The notes: generated by a model from the letters alone, not told the origin. Counted from the first letter of the stretch, positions 8,538-17,426 are shown. The stretch is DNA of 64,000 nt from Halobacillus sp. Marseille-P3879 (GCF_900240285.1 NZ_OESS01000003.1:744001-808000), one strand, 5' to 3'. Made by a program: numbers and translations.

Positions 8538-9359
8538 TTGAAACGTTTTATTAAAGAGCTGTTCAAACAAATAGGAGAGAATGACGTCCCTGGTGCGGCA
8601 GCTCAATTATCATACTTTTTTCTGCTATCACTCTTTCCATTTATGATTTTCCTTATTACACTACTGGGTTACTTAAACATTGATGAAGAAAGAGTACTGA
8701 TATTATTAAGCACGTATGCTCCCCCTGATACTTATGAAATGATTTCCGAAAATCTTACTGCTATATTAAGTGACCGAAACAGCGGGTTATTGTCTGTAAG
8801 TATACTGGGTACTTTGTGGGCTGCTTCAAACGGGGTTAACACTTTGATTAAAGCTTTTAACCGGGCTCACCATACACAGGAAAAGCGGTCTTTTCTCGTC
8901 TCGAGACTTATTTCGATTTTATTAACAGTGGCCATGATTATTGTGATTGGGATAGCTTTCTTACTTCCTGTCCTTGGTAATGCGATTGGCTTTTATGTGT
9001 CTTCATTCTTTGGTTTATCGGAAGATTTTCTACAAGTGTGGGATACTTTGAGGTGGATCATTTCGTCTGTTGTCTTCTTTCTGGTTTTGTCCTTTTTATA
9101 TTTCATGGCTCCGGATCAGCCTATAAGAATAAAAGAAATTACTCTCGGTGCACTTTTTGCCACAGTAGGCTGGCAATTAGTATCTCTGCTTTTCTCCTTT
9201 TATGTAGAGAATATAGGTAATTACTCTGCTGCATATGGAAGCCTGGGTGGTGTAATTGTCTTAATGATCTGGTTTTACCTCTCAGGAGTGGTCATCCTGG
9301 TCGGTGGAGAAATTAATGCCCTTGTTCATAAAAAACATAAAGGACGGTTTCCTTATTAA
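8538..9359 (+). CDS. yfkH: YihY/UPF0761 family membrane protein (YfkH-like)
   Basis: 273 residues from a TTG start preceded by GGGGGGAGA. Six hydrophobic segments and the family motifs are seen: AAQLSYFFLLSLFPF near residue 20, LSILGTLWAASNGVNTL near 95, and the GSLGGVIVLMIWFYLSG run near 235. The family was once called ribonuclease BN, which is not supported; the molecular role is unknown. It closes the yfkJ-yfkI-yfkH unit and ends before a strong terminator. Confidence 0.82.
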   Translation: MKRFIKELFKQIGENDVPGAAAQLSYFFLLSLFPFMIFLITLLGYLNIDEERVLILLSTYAPPDTYEMISENLTAILSDRNSGLLSVSILGTLWAASNGVNTLIKAFNRAHHTQEKRSFLVSRLISILLTVAMIIVIGIAFLLPVLGNAIGFYVSSFFGLSEDFLQVWDTLRWIISSVVFFLVLSFLYFMAPDQPIRIKEITLGALFATVGWQLVSLLFSFYVENIGNYSAAYGSLGGVIVLMIWFYLSGVVILVGGEINALVHKKHKGRFPY

Positions 9360-9417
9360 TTAAGGGCAGCCTCTAAAAATGAAGTACTTTTGACGAAGCC
9401 GGGAGTGCTATATAGAA

Positions 9418-9452
9418 AGCCCCGATTAAATTCGAATGAATTTTTCGGGGCT
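9418..9452. terminator. Bidirectional terminator between yfkH and the P-type ATPase gene
   Basis: AGCCCCGA/TCGGGGCT outer stem with an inner AAATTC/GAATTT stem. It lies between two convergent genes and can fold for both strands. Confidence 0.8.
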
Positions 9453-9471
9453 CTTGCGCTTTGTTTCAATC

Positions 9472-11385
9472 TTATTTTAATAACCGCAGTCCATTTAAAA
9501 TAACTAAGATGGTACTGCCTTCATGACCTATAACACCTAATGGAAGATCCAGCACTTGAAGAAAGTTACTGGTAATAAGAAGTAGAATGACAAGTAATGA
9601 AAATATAATATTTTGTTTAATAATCCGATTCATCCGGCAGGAAAGGTTAATGGAATCAGTAAGCTTGGATAAATCATTTTTCATCAACACAAGATCGGCC
9701 GTTTCTAATGCCACATCTGTACCCTGCCCCATGGCAGCTCCTATGTCGGCAGCAGCTAAAGCCGGCGCATCATTTACACCGTCACCAACCATAGCGATTT
9801 GGTTGTGTTTTTGCTTTAAAATCTGAAGTTCCCGGACTTTATCTTCGGGTAAACACTTTGCGGCATAATCATCAATCCCGAGTTCTGAGGCAATTGCTTG
9901 TGCGGTTGAAGAATGATCTCCAGTAAGCATAACTGTATAAACGTTATTATTCTTTAACTTTTTAATTAATTCAGCTGCCTCTGGTCTGATGGTATCTTTT
10001 AATGCGAATAATCCGACTGTTTCTTTGGAGTCAGCAGTAAAGACAACGGTTTTGCCTTCTTCTGAAAAACGTTTTGCTTTCTCGGCGATTGTTTCGTCAA
10101 CTCCTACAAAGTCAGCACTCCCTACTTTCCAAATTTCTCCGTTTATCTCTGCTTCAATTCCTTTTCCAGGTATATCTTTAGTTTGCTGAAAAGATACGCT
10201 GCTAAGATTATGCTGACTAAGGTAAGAGACAATGGCTTTTGCTAACGGATGATTCGATTGCTCCTCTATAGATGATGTGATTGAAAGAACCATGTCAAGG
10301 TCAGTATTCTCCTTGAACCAGGTATCAGTAACTTCTGGAGTACCTTTCGTCAACGTCCCCGTTTTATCAAAGGCAATTGCTTTTATAGACGATAAACTCT
10401 CTAAAAACATGCCTCCTTTAAACAGCACACCATTTCGCGCGCTCGAGGAAATCGCAGATAAAGCAGCTGGCATTATAGAAGCGACCAAAGCACAGGGTGA
10501 AGCCACGACTAATAAAATCATAGCGCGATAAATGGTCTCGGTCCAAGTCCAGTCAAATAAGTAATGAGGGAGAAACATCATCAAACTTACTGTAATCAAT
10601 ACTGCTTTTACATAGGTGCCTTCAAAACGTTCTATAAAAAGCTGAGTATGAGACCTTTCGTTTTGAGCTTTCTTTACCAGTTGAATGATCTTTTGGAAGA
10701 GTGTATCGCCGGGAACCTTGGTTATTTCTACAAAAAGACTTCCGTTTACATTGACTGTTCCCGCAAACACCTCATCTCCTGTTTTTTTATTTACAGGAAT
10801 AGATTCACCTGTGATGGCACTTTCGTCCACCGTTGTATCCCCTTGGGTAATTATCCCATCTGATGGAATTCTTTCTCCGGCTTTAATAAGAATAAAGTCT
10901 CCAATATTTAAGGAGACGGTTTCCACCTGGGTAATTGTATCGTCTGTAACTTTCCAGGCTGTGTCTGGCTGTAAATCCATAAGAGCCGTTAATTCTTTAT
11001 CACTTTTATTCATTGTATAAGTTTCAAGTGCACCGCTTAATGCAAAGATAAATATTAATATGGCACCCTCTGACCAATAACCAATCGAAGCACTTCCTAT
11101 TGCTGCAAAGATCATTAACAGTTCTACATTTAATCGCTTCTCCTGGATCGTTTCTGTAATCCCTTCTTTTGCTTTAGCAAATCCCCCAATGATAAACGCG
11201 ATAATGTGAAGAGTAATATAGACGGCAGGACTTAATGCACTCGAGAAGATCGCTGCGCCAAGTAAAAGGCCTCCACTGATTAAAGCCGCAGTCAGCTCCA
11301 ATACAGGAAGAAATGCAGGCGAAATGATAGCGCGTCTTGGTACAAGACTTAATTTGACCTTATCAGAGAGGCTGTTCACAGCCAT
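9472..11385 (-). CDS. P1B4-type metal-exporting ATPase (PfeT/ZosA-like)
   Basis: 637 residues, the same length as B. subtilis ZosA/PfeT. It has the DKTGTLT phosphorylation site near residue 338, TGES in the actuator domain, SNHPLAKAI in the nucleotide domain, and GDGVNDAPAL. The ion-path motif is SPC (not CPC) near residue 295, and the last membrane helix holds HEGST near 620; the SPC plus HEGxT pair defines the P1B4 group that exports Fe(II), Co or related ions. No N-terminal metal-binding domain is present, as usual for the group. A PerR-like box lies upstream, matching the known peroxide control of B. subtilis pfeT. Efflux of iron is therefore the likeliest role; zinc cannot be excluded. 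Confidence 0.85.
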   Translation of the reverse strand: MAVNSLSDKVKLSLVPRRAIISPAFLPVLELTAALISGGLLLGAAIFSSALSPAVYITLHIIAFIIGGFAKAKEGITETIQEKRLNVELLMIFAAIGSASIGYWSEGAILIFIFALSGALETYTMNKSDKELTALMDLQPDTAWKVTDDTITQVETVSLNIGDFILIKAGERIPSDGIITQGDTTVDESAITGESIPVNKKTGDEVFAGTVNVNGSLFVEITKVPGDTLFQKIIQLVKKAQNERSHTQLFIERFEGTYVKAVLITVSLMMFLPHYLFDWTWTETIYRAMILLVVASPCALVASIMPAALSAISSSARNGVLFKGGMFLESLSSIKAIAFDKTGTLTKGTPEVTDTWFKENTDLDMVLSITSSIEEQSNHPLAKAIVSYLSQHNLSSVSFQQTKDIPGKGIEAEINGEIWKVGSADFVGVDETIAEKAKRFSEEGKTVVFTADSKETVGLFALKDTIRPEAAELIKKLKNNNVYTVMLTGDHSSTAQAIASELGIDDYAAKCLPEDKVRELQILKQKHNQIAMVGDGVNDAPALAAADIGAAMGQGTDVALETADLVLMKNDLSKLTDSINLSCRMNRIIKQNIIFSLLVILLLITSNFLQVLDLPLGVIGHEGSTILVILNGLRLLK

Positions 11386-11427
11386 AAGCTCAACTCCTTT
11401 TTACAAAAATCTAAAATATTTTTTAAA

Positions 11428-11442
11428 TAATAATAATTATAA
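11428..11442 (-). promoter_or_regulatory. PerR (Fur-family) box of the metal ATPase gene
   Basis: On the minus strand the site reads TTATAATTATTATTA, matching 13 of 14 defined positions of the Bacillus PerR consensus TTATAATnATTATAA. It ends about 42 bases before the ATPase start. The Fur consensus (with G/C at the arm ends) fits less well. Confidence 0.75.
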
Positions 11443-11602
11443 TTTAATATATGTTATTATATTAGCACAAGTGGTGTGAAAGTCAATAAAGTTCTCAAAA
11501 CCAAGTCAAACGAAGTATATTAAATCAGGCAGGAAGGTTGATATTAAGGTTGAACTGTTGCTATATTGGTTAAGTATGAATTTAAGAAAGGTGGACACAA
11601 GT

Positions 11603-12475
11603 ATGCGTAAATGGCTTTTATCAATACTTATTCTTACGTTGGCTGTTGTTCTAATGGCTTGCGGTTCAGATGATAATAATGAGTCTTCAAATGAGGACAA
11701 AACATCTGATGGTTCAAAATGGGATGAAATTAAAGAAGAAGGAGAAATTGTTGTAGGTACATCGGGTACGCTATATCCAGCGTCCTATTATCCTGAGGAT
11801 TCAGATGAACTGACGGGTTATGATGTTGAAATCATGAAGGAAATAGCTGATCGTCTTGACCTGGAGATTTCATTTGAAGAATATGGAGTAGACGGGCTTC
11901 TTTCCGCTATTGACAGTGGAAGGATAGACGTGGCAGCGAATGACTTAGAGGTTACAAACAGCCGGGACGAAGGCTTTGACTTTAGCGACCCCTATAAGCA
12001 TTCTTATGCTACAATGATTGTTCGTGAAGACGACTTATCGGGAATCGAAACACTTGAAGACTTAGAAGGTAAACTTCATGGTGGTGGAGCTACGACGATT
12101 TTTGCTCAAATAGCGGAGCATTATGGAGCTGAAATCGAGTCTTATGGAAATGTGGCAAATGATGTTTATCTTCGTGATGTTGAAACGGGACGTACGGATT
12201 TAATTATTAATGATTACTATCTGCAGTCTCTTGCTCTAGAAGCGCTACCTGATATCGAAGTGACTCAGCATCCAGATCTCCAGTTTCACCCAAGCGAAAC
12301 AGCAGTAGTTATGGGGGAAGGAGAAGATGAACTAAAAGAGAAATTGGACGAAACTTTGAGTGAAATGCGTGAAGACGGAACCTTGACAGAGTTGTCCGAG
12401 GAGTTTTTCGGTGGAAAGGATGCATCGCAAGAGCCTGAAGAAGAAGTAGAAGAGATTGAAGGACTTGATTTATAA
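11603..12475 (+). CDS. Polar amino acid ABC transporter, substrate-binding lipoprotein
   Basis: 290 residues from ATG 11603, which follows AAAGGTGG; a longer reading from 11558 would spoil the signal peptide. The signal ends in a lipobox with Cys20 (LMACGS). The rest is a cluster-3 periplasmic-binding fold: EIVVGTSGTLYPASYY, then GYDVEIMKEIADRL, then the DLSDP-like FDFSDPYKHSYA segment. Such proteins capture amino acids such as cystine or glutamine outside the membrane. The C-terminal 20 residues are very acidic. It is paired with a permease gene 12 bases downstream. B. subtilis YckB/TcyA are the nearest relatives I can name; the substrate is not certain. Confidence 0.85.
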   Translation: MRKWLLSILILTLAVVLMACGSDDNNESSNEDKTSDGSKWDEIKEEGEIVVGTSGTLYPASYYPEDSDELTGYDVEIMKEIADRLDLEISFEEYGVDGLLSAIDSGRIDVAANDLEVTNSRDEGFDFSDPYKHSYATMIVREDDLSGIETLEDLEGKLHGGGATTIFAQIAEHYGAEIESYGNVANDVYLRDVETGRTDLIINDYYLQSLALEALPDIEVTQHPDLQFHPSETAVVMGEGEDELKEKLDETLSEMREDGTLTELSEEFFGGKDASQEPEEEVEEIEGLDL

Positions 12476-12487
12476 GGGTGTCATTTC

Positions 12488-13183
12488 ATGTTTTCCATGG
12501 ATGTAAGAGAAATAAATATTGAAAAACTTTTTGTACCTGAACGAGCATGGGAGAATCTTCCCTTTGTATTAGAAGGTGTGCCTTACACTGTGCTGGTCGC
12601 CATTATAAGCATGGCGGTCGGACTTGTATTAGGTTTTTTTCTAGCATTGGCCCGGCGTTCGAGTTCGCGTATACTTCGCTGGCCGGCACGATTGTATATC
12701 TCCTTTATGCGAGGAACCCCTATACTGGTTTATTTATTTGTACTATATTTCGGCCTGCCTGTATTGGGGATTACTTTTTCAGGCCCTGCAGCTGCGATAA
12801 TTGGATTTGGAACAAACAGTGCGGCTTATATTGCAGAAATTAATCGGTCCTCGTTAGCTAGTGTGGCTCGAGGTCAATGGGAATCGGCAAAAGCTTTAGG
12901 TTTCACCTACTGGCAGACGATGAGGAGAATAATTGTTCCTCAAGCAGTTCGAATTGCGATTCCTCCGCTTGCAAATGTGTTCCTTGATTTGTTGAAAGCA
13001 ACATCCCTTGCGGCTATGATCGCCGTGCCTGAAATCCTGAATAAAGCGCAAATTGTAGCTGGTCGCACAAATGATTCCATGACTCTTTATATTCTTGCAG
13101 CGATGATTTACTGGCCGTTAACCATGGTGTTCTCTGCTGTTCAGGATTATTTAGAACGAAGATCCAATCGATATTTGCAATAA
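12488..13183 (+). CDS. Polar amino acid ABC transporter, permease
   Basis: 231 residues with about five membrane helices. The HEAT-type permease signature (FMRGTPILVYLFVLYF near residue 75) and the EAA loop (ARGQWESAKALGFTYWQTMRRIIVPQA, about 127-153) are clear. The EAA loop docks on the ATPase. No ATP-binding gene follows: the gene is closed at once by a terminator, so the transporter must borrow an ATPase encoded elsewhere, as the yckA-yckB pair of B. subtilis appears to do. Start ATG lies seven bases after AAGGGTG. Confidence 0.85.
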   Translation: MFSMDVREINIEKLFVPERAWENLPFVLEGVPYTVLVAIISMAVGLVLGFFLALARRSSSRILRWPARLYISFMRGTPILVYLFVLYFGLPVLGITFSGPAAAIIGFGTNSAAYIAEINRSSLASVARGQWESAKALGFTYWQTMRRIIVPQAVRIAIPPLANVFLDLLKATSLAAMIAVPEILNKAQIVAGRTNDSMTLYILAAMIYWPLTMVFSAVQDYLERRSNRYLQ

Positions 13184-13226
13184 AAGAAGCAAGCTGCCCG
13201 ACTTAAAGGGAAGCTTGCTTCTTTTT
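13182..13226. terminator. Bidirectional terminator
   Basis: A 14-base perfect stem (13182-13195 with 13212-13225) that contains the permease stop on one side and touches the last codon of the convergent gene on the other. T runs follow on both strands. Confidence 0.85.
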
Positions 13227-14127
13227 AACCTGCAAATTCAAATTCTTCATATACATATGGTTCGTTAGGAATTTCAATTTTATTTATTTCTGTTGGTTCA
13301 ATCATAGGAAGGTCCCAATTGTTATGTTCAATTTTCTTAATCGTCCCTGTTATCTCCACCCAGGTGTCATCTTTATATTGATTAAAATCTTTTTCATTGC
13401 TTTGAACAAGAATTCCATAAACTCCTCCATCAGCAACACAACAGCTGATGCCGAATCGGCCGACAACCATCCTGTCCTCAGGAAATCCATCTTCACGGAA
13501 GACAAAGCCGGTCATCGTTATTTCCTTCCCTACATAGTCATCAGCAGACTCCTCTAATAATGAAACAGCTCCGATAAAATTATCCTCGTTTAACGTAAAA
13601 CTTTCTTTGGAGGAGAGTTCCTTATAAAGGTTCGGATAACGGTCCGTTGTTGATAAAACGGCTGATTCATCTAATTCTTCTTGTTCATGAACGTTCTCTG
13701 AAGTCTCGCCGTCGGTTGCTGGTTCTTTAACTTGTGAACGGACGTCATCACTGTTGGCTGAGGCAGATCGGAGTTCATATTTGAAGCCTTTATTTGCTGC
13801 CTGCGAGCTGCCAAGTACATGGTCTGAGAAAAGCATCCCTGATACGATAGGAATAATAAATAAGGAATAGATGAGCAGCGAACGGAATATAGAGGAGGAA
13901 TAATCATGATTGTGACCGCAGTTGCATTCAGTCTCTTCCTCTGTGTCACTTTTAAAGAATTGAATTAGAGCTAGTATCGCGATGACGCCTAAAGCGAAAT
14001 ACATATAAGGCATCATTCTGGGGGCTATAAACTTTTGAATATCCCCTGAAATCACTAGCTTTATAATAAAGAGCCCAAAACCTAATAAGATAACGCTTCG
14101 GATGAAGTAATGTGTGTTTTTAGTCAA
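13225..14127 (-). CDS. ycgQ: TIGR03943-type membrane/exported protein (YcgQ-like)
   Basis: 300 residues from a TTG start with GGAGGG six bases upstream. Two membrane helices near the N-terminus flank a cytoplasmic or loop segment with ECNCGHNHD (about residues 72-80), a likely metal ligand cluster; a third helix follows near 95-113. The C-terminal half is a soluble, exported OB-like domain with GFVFREDGFPEDRM and the conserved FGISCCVADG double cysteine. B. subtilis YcgQ has this layout and is encoded with YcgR under Zur. Its role in zinc homeostasis is unknown. Here it follows the YcgR-like gene by 11 bases. Confidence 0.78.
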   Translation of the reverse strand: MTKNTHYFIRSVILLGFGLFIIKLVISGDIQKFIAPRMMPYMYFALGVIAILALIQFFKSDTEEETECNCGHNHDYSSSIFRSLLIYSLFIIPIVSGMLFSDHVLGSSQAANKGFKYELRSASANSDDVRSQVKEPATDGETSENVHEQEELDESAVLSTTDRYPNLYKELSSKESFTLNEDNFIGAVSLLEESADDYVGKEITMTGFVFREDGFPEDRMVVGRFGISCCVADGGVYGILVQSNEKDFNQYKDDTWVEITGTIKKIEHNNWDLPMIEPTEINKIEIPNEPYVYEEFEFAG

Positions 14128-14138
14128 AATAATCCCTC

Positions 14139-15134
14139 CTACAAGTAGAGCAAGTCAAATAATATAGTGATGAAATAAGCTGTAATGGTAACTATGGCAA
14201 CAAATGCAACTACAAATCTCTTTTTGAAGTAGGCAGCCATTAATATGGTATTTTTTAAATCGGTCATAGGACCATACACGAGGAACCCTAAGATGGAGCT
14301 GCTTGAGAACAATCCATTAAAGGATGAGGCCACAAATGCATCAGCTTCTGAACAAAGTGACAGGAAGTAAGCAAGCCCCATCATGACCGCTGGACCTGTG
14401 AAGAATCCGCTTCCTACTCCTACAAGCAGTTCCCGGTCCATGAATGTTTGAATGACACTCGCAAGCAGAGCTCCAATAATTAAGAACTTACCCATTTCAA
14501 AGAATTCGTCACTGGCATGATAAAAGGTTTCAGCAATTTTATTTCGATGATGATGTTCATCGGAGTGGAGCCTACTGCCTTTAGCTTCTTTCAACTGCCA
14601 GCTGTTTTTAAATCTGGCATATACTACCGCTCCTACGACTATGGCTACGACAAAAGCAAGCCCCATTCTTGCCCAGGCCACAGTAAGATCTGTCTGGAAG
14701 GCGTAAAAAGTGGACAAAAATACGATTGGGTTTAATACTGGAGCTGAAACCATGATGACAATTCCGACATGAAGGGGCATTCCTTTTTGAATGAGCCGTC
14801 TGACGATCGGAACAATAGCACATTCGCAAACAGGGAATACGGCTCCAATTGCAACCGCTGGAAACAGAGCCAGAACAGGGTTTGAAGGGATAAAACGTTC
14901 GAGTGTTTCTTCTTTTACAAAGGACTGAATTAGAGCTGAAATGAATACGCCTAAAAGTACGAAGGGAATAGCTTCCAGTACAATACTTAGAAAGATAGTG
15001 TTCATATCCAGCAGGGAAGGCATGAATTCAGTAATCAGCGCAGCAGGAACAAGGTCCCCATATATAAACAATAGAAAAAACAGGAAAAGTAATATGTAGC
15101 CCCATTTGTAGTTGAAAGCTTTCTCTTGATACAA
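14139..15134 (-). CDS. ycgR: UPF0718-type permease (YcgR-like)
   Basis: 331 residues from a TTG start after AAAGGAGG. Eight or so membrane helices are separated by a charged cytoplasmic loop with an HSDEHHHRN histidine cluster near residue 195. The family motif VFPVCECAIVPIVRRL (around 100) contains two cysteines in a helix, and a second SLCSEADAFVASSF motif lies near 262. The family has been proposed to move small molecules or metals, without proof. A Zur-box-like site lies upstream in the region shared with the divergent znuC operon, so zinc control is likely. Confidence 0.8.
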   Translation of the reverse strand: MYQEKAFNYKWGYILLFLFFLLFIYGDLVPAALITEFMPSLLDMNTIFLSIVLEAIPFVLLGVFISALIQSFVKEETLERFIPSNPVLALFPAVAIGAVFPVCECAIVPIVRRLIQKGMPLHVGIVIMVSAPVLNPIVFLSTFYAFQTDLTVAWARMGLAFVVAIVVGAVVYARFKNSWQLKEAKGSRLHSDEHHHRNKIAETFYHASDEFFEMGKFLIIGALLASVIQTFMDRELLVGVGSGFFTGPAVMMGLAYFLSLCSEADAFVASSFNGLFSSSSILGFLVYGPMTDLKNTILMAAYFKKRFVVAFVAIVTITAYFITILFDLLYL

Positions 15135-15170
15135 AGCTTGTCCTCCTTTATTATATAGATAGTTGATATT

Positions 15171-15191
15171 TAATCGTAATAATTACTATTT
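15171..15191 (-). promoter_or_regulatory. Zur box for the ycgR-ycgQ unit
   Basis: Matches 18 of 20 defined positions of the Bacillus Zur consensus AAATCGTAATnATTACGATTT. It lies 36 bases upstream of the ycgR start. Confidence 0.8.
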
Positions 15192-15239
15192 ATTCTATAA
15201 ACTATTTTTGACGGATTCATTTAAAAAGTCAATAGGTGT

Positions 15240-15268
15240 TTTACTTCACTATATGTGCGTATTATAAT
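15240..15268 (+). promoter_or_regulatory. Sigma-A promoter of znuC-znuB-zur
   Basis: TTTACT (-35) and a perfect TATAAT (-10) separated by 17 bases. The Zur-like site begins three bases after the -10, so bound Zur would cover the transcription start. Confidence 0.7.
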
Positions 15269-15270
15269 TT

Positions 15271-15291
15271 AATTCGTAATCATTATTGTTT
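15271..15291 (+). promoter_or_regulatory. Zur box for znuC-znuB-zur
   Basis: Matches 16 of 20 defined positions of the Zur consensus, with a perfect TCGTAAT left arm. It lies between the -10 element and the znuC ribosome site. Confidence 0.75.
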
Positions 15292-15306
15292 TGAGAGGAA
15301 AATTAT

Positions 15307-16083
15307 ATGAAATCAAATAAAATCATAGATATGGAGCAAGTCTCCTTCAAATACGAGAAAGAGTGGGTCGTGGAAAAGGTAGACTTAGTGATTGAACGCG
15401 GCCAGTTCTTAGGGCTTGTCGGTCCGAACGGATCAGGAAAATCGACGTTGATAAAGCTGATGCTTGGGATTATCAAACCTGATAGGGGCACGGTTAGATT
15501 ATTCGATCAGCCCATTAAGCAATTCAACCAATGGCAGGAAGTAGGATTTGTGTCCCAGAAAGCGAACAGTTTTAATTCCGGGTTTCCTGCTACTGTATTG
15601 GAAGTAGTGAAAACCGGACTTGTCTCTCGCATTGGAGCCTTTAAATTCTTTAATCGGAAGCATAAAGAAAAAGCTTTAGAAGCTTTAAAGACTGTAGAGA
15701 TGGATGAATATGCAAATAGTAACATTGGGGAGCTGTCGGGCGGCCAGCAGCAGCGGGTTTTTATTGCACGGGCTCTGGTGAGCGATCCTTCCTTGCTTAT
15801 ATTAGATGAACCGACAGTTGGAGTTGATGCGAAGCACGTGACAGCTTTTTACGATTTATTAAGGAAGCTTAATAAGGAGAAGGGGATTTCTCTTCTAATG
15901 GTTACCCATGATATTGGAACAATAACCCAGCATGCCACTCATGTTGTTTGTATGAATAAGACCGTACACTTTCATGGGGCTTCTGAAGAATACAAAGAGT
16001 TTGATGACCAGGATCTTAATCGATTATATGGCCATTCTGTGCAGCAGCTGACACATAATCATGAGCACGGGGTGAGCCAATAA
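15307..16083 (+). CDS. znuC: Zinc ABC transporter ATP-binding protein ZnuC
   Basis: 258 residues. Walker A is GPNGSGKST near residue 40, the signature is LSGGQQQR near 140, Walker B is LLILDEPTVGVD, and the switch His lies in MVTHD. The C-terminal tail has a histidine-rich HNHEHG stretch, common in zinc-type ATPases. It powers zinc uptake with ZnuB and ZnuA. It overlaps znuB by one base. The Zur boxes and neighbouring zur settle zinc over manganese as the substrate. Confidence 0.93.
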   Translation: MKSNKIIDMEQVSFKYEKEWVVEKVDLVIERGQFLGLVGPNGSGKSTLIKLMLGIIKPDRGTVRLFDQPIKQFNQWQEVGFVSQKANSFNSGFPATVLEVVKTGLVSRIGAFKFFNRKHKEKALEALKTVEMDEYANSNIGELSGGQQQRVFIARALVSDPSLLILDEPTVGVDAKHVTAFYDLLRKLNKEKGISLLMVTHDIGTITQHATHVVCMNKTVHFHGASEEYKEFDDQDLNRLYGHSVQQLTHNHEHGVSQ

Positions 16084-16940
16084 TGATTGAAAGCTTTTTA
16101 CGATACGAATTTTTACAAAATGCAGCGATCACAGGGATTCTAATTGGAATCGTTGCGCCGTTACTAGGTGTATTTATTGTAGTCAGAAGACTCTCCTTAA
16201 TAGCGGATGCATTGTCCCACATTACATTAACCGGGATTGCAGCCAGCCTTTTATTAGAAAAAAGAGTAACAGGCATCAATGAGTTAAATCCAGTTTATAT
16301 GGGAATGGTCTTTTCTGTTGGGGGAGCTGTTTTAATAGAGAAGCTTCGTAAGCTGTATAAACACTATGAAGAATTGGCGATTCCCATTATTCTTTCTGGC
16401 GGGATAGGTGTTGGTGTTATCCTTATCTCTCTCGCTGATGGTTTTAATACGGATTTATTCAGTTATCTCTTTGGCAGTGTAACAGCTGTGAGCAGTTCTA
16501 ATATGTGGACCGTGTTTTTTATTACCATCGCTGTATTAACCATTGTTGTTTTATTTTATAAGGAATTATTCGTTCTATCCTTTGATGAAGAGCATGCTTC
16601 GATTGCAGGAGTGAACAGCCGGTGGATTCATTTATTATTTATTGTCATGGTGGCACTGGTCATTGCGTCATCCATGCAGGTGGTGGGGATCCTGCTTGTC
16701 TCTGCACTTATGACGCTGCCTGTTGCCGCTGCTCTACGTATCGCTTCAAGTTTTAAGCAGACCATTGGATTATCGATTGCCTTTGGAGAATTTTCCGTTA
16801 TTCTAGGTTTAATTTCTTCTTATCAATTAAGTGTGCCTCCTGGAGGAACAATTGTTGTGATTGCTATAGTAATTTTAATTATGACGATTCTTTATAAAAA
16901 GGTAAGAAACCATCTTTATGTAAAGGGTGAAACAGTATGA
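16083..16940 (+). CDS. znuB: Zinc ABC transporter permease ZnuB
   Basis: 285 residues of the ABC-3 permease family with eight or nine membrane helices. Landmarks are GIVAPLLGVFIVVRRLSLIADALSH near the N-terminus, LFGSVTAVS near the middle and VVGILLVSALMTLPVAAAL near residue 200, the coupling segment. It forms the membrane channel for zinc and docks with ZnuC. It overlaps znuC by one base and the regulator gene by four, so the three are translated as a coupled set. Confidence 0.93.
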   Translation: MIESFLRYEFLQNAAITGILIGIVAPLLGVFIVVRRLSLIADALSHITLTGIAASLLLEKRVTGINELNPVYMGMVFSVGGAVLIEKLRKLYKHYEELAIPIILSGGIGVGVILISLADGFNTDLFSYLFGSVTAVSSSNMWTVFFITIAVLTIVVLFYKELFVLSFDEEHASIAGVNSRWIHLLFIVMVALVIASSMQVVGILLVSALMTLPVAAALRIASSFKQTIGLSIAFGEFSVILGLISSYQLSVPPGGTIVVIAIVILIMTILYKKVRNHLYVKGETV

Positions 16941-17347
16941 ATCTTGAAACTGCGATTCAGCGATTAAAGGAAAAAGGATATAAGAAAACACGCCAAAGGG
17001 AACGAATCCTTGAGATCTTTGTAAATCAGGACCAATATATTGCAGCTAAATCTATTTTAAAGCAAATTCAGGAAGATTTTCCTGGTGTAAGCTATGACAC
17101 GATTTACCGCAATTTGTACCTGCTGACCGAAGAGGAGATACTGGAATCTACAGAACTCAGCGGTGAGAAGCACTTTCGATTGGGCTGTGATACACACGGC
17201 CATCACCATCATTTTATTTGTACAGATTGTGGGAAAACAAAGCCAATTGACTTCTGTCCAATGGAAAGCATAAACGAAAATTTACAAGGGTACGATATTG
17301 AAAATCATAAATTTGAGATTTACGGAAAATGTCCTGTTTGTAATTGA
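16937..17347 (+). CDS. zur: Fur-family zinc uptake regulator Zur
   Basis: 136 residues. A winged-helix DNA-binding half (residues 1-80, with TRQRERILEIF and GVSYDTIYRNLYLL) is followed by a metal-binding half with the HGHHHHFIC motif, two CxxC pairs (CTDC and CPVC) and the DFCPME segment. The CxxC pairs hold the structural zinc. Among Fur-family proteins, its place in the znuC-znuB operon and the Zur boxes around it point to Zur, not Fur or PerR. It is thus autoregulated by the promoter it controls. A terminator follows at once. Confidence 0.9.
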   Translation: MNLETAIQRLKEKGYKKTRQRERILEIFVNQDQYIAAKSILKQIQEDFPGVSYDTIYRNLYLLTEEEILESTELSGEKHFRLGCDTHGHHHHFICTDCGKTKPIDFCPMESINENLQGYDIENHKFEIYGKCPVCN

Positions 17348-17358
17348 GGGACAGGACA

Positions 17359-17393
17359 AGGGTCTAATGCAACGCCAAAGACCCTATTTTCTT
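17359..17393 (+). terminator. Terminator after zur
   Basis: AGGGTCT/AGACCCT stem with a 13-base loop followed by a T-rich run. It separates the znuC-znuB-zur transcript from znuA. Confidence 0.75.
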
Positions 17394-17403
17394 TTTATTT
17401 TTT

Positions 17404-17424
17404 AAAATGTAATGATTACCGTTT
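17404..17424 (+). promoter_or_regulatory. Zur box 1 of znuA
   Basis: Matches 16 of 20 defined Zur consensus positions around a TAATGATTA centre. It is the upstream one of two sites before znuA. Confidence 0.7.
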
Positions 17425-17426
17425 AC

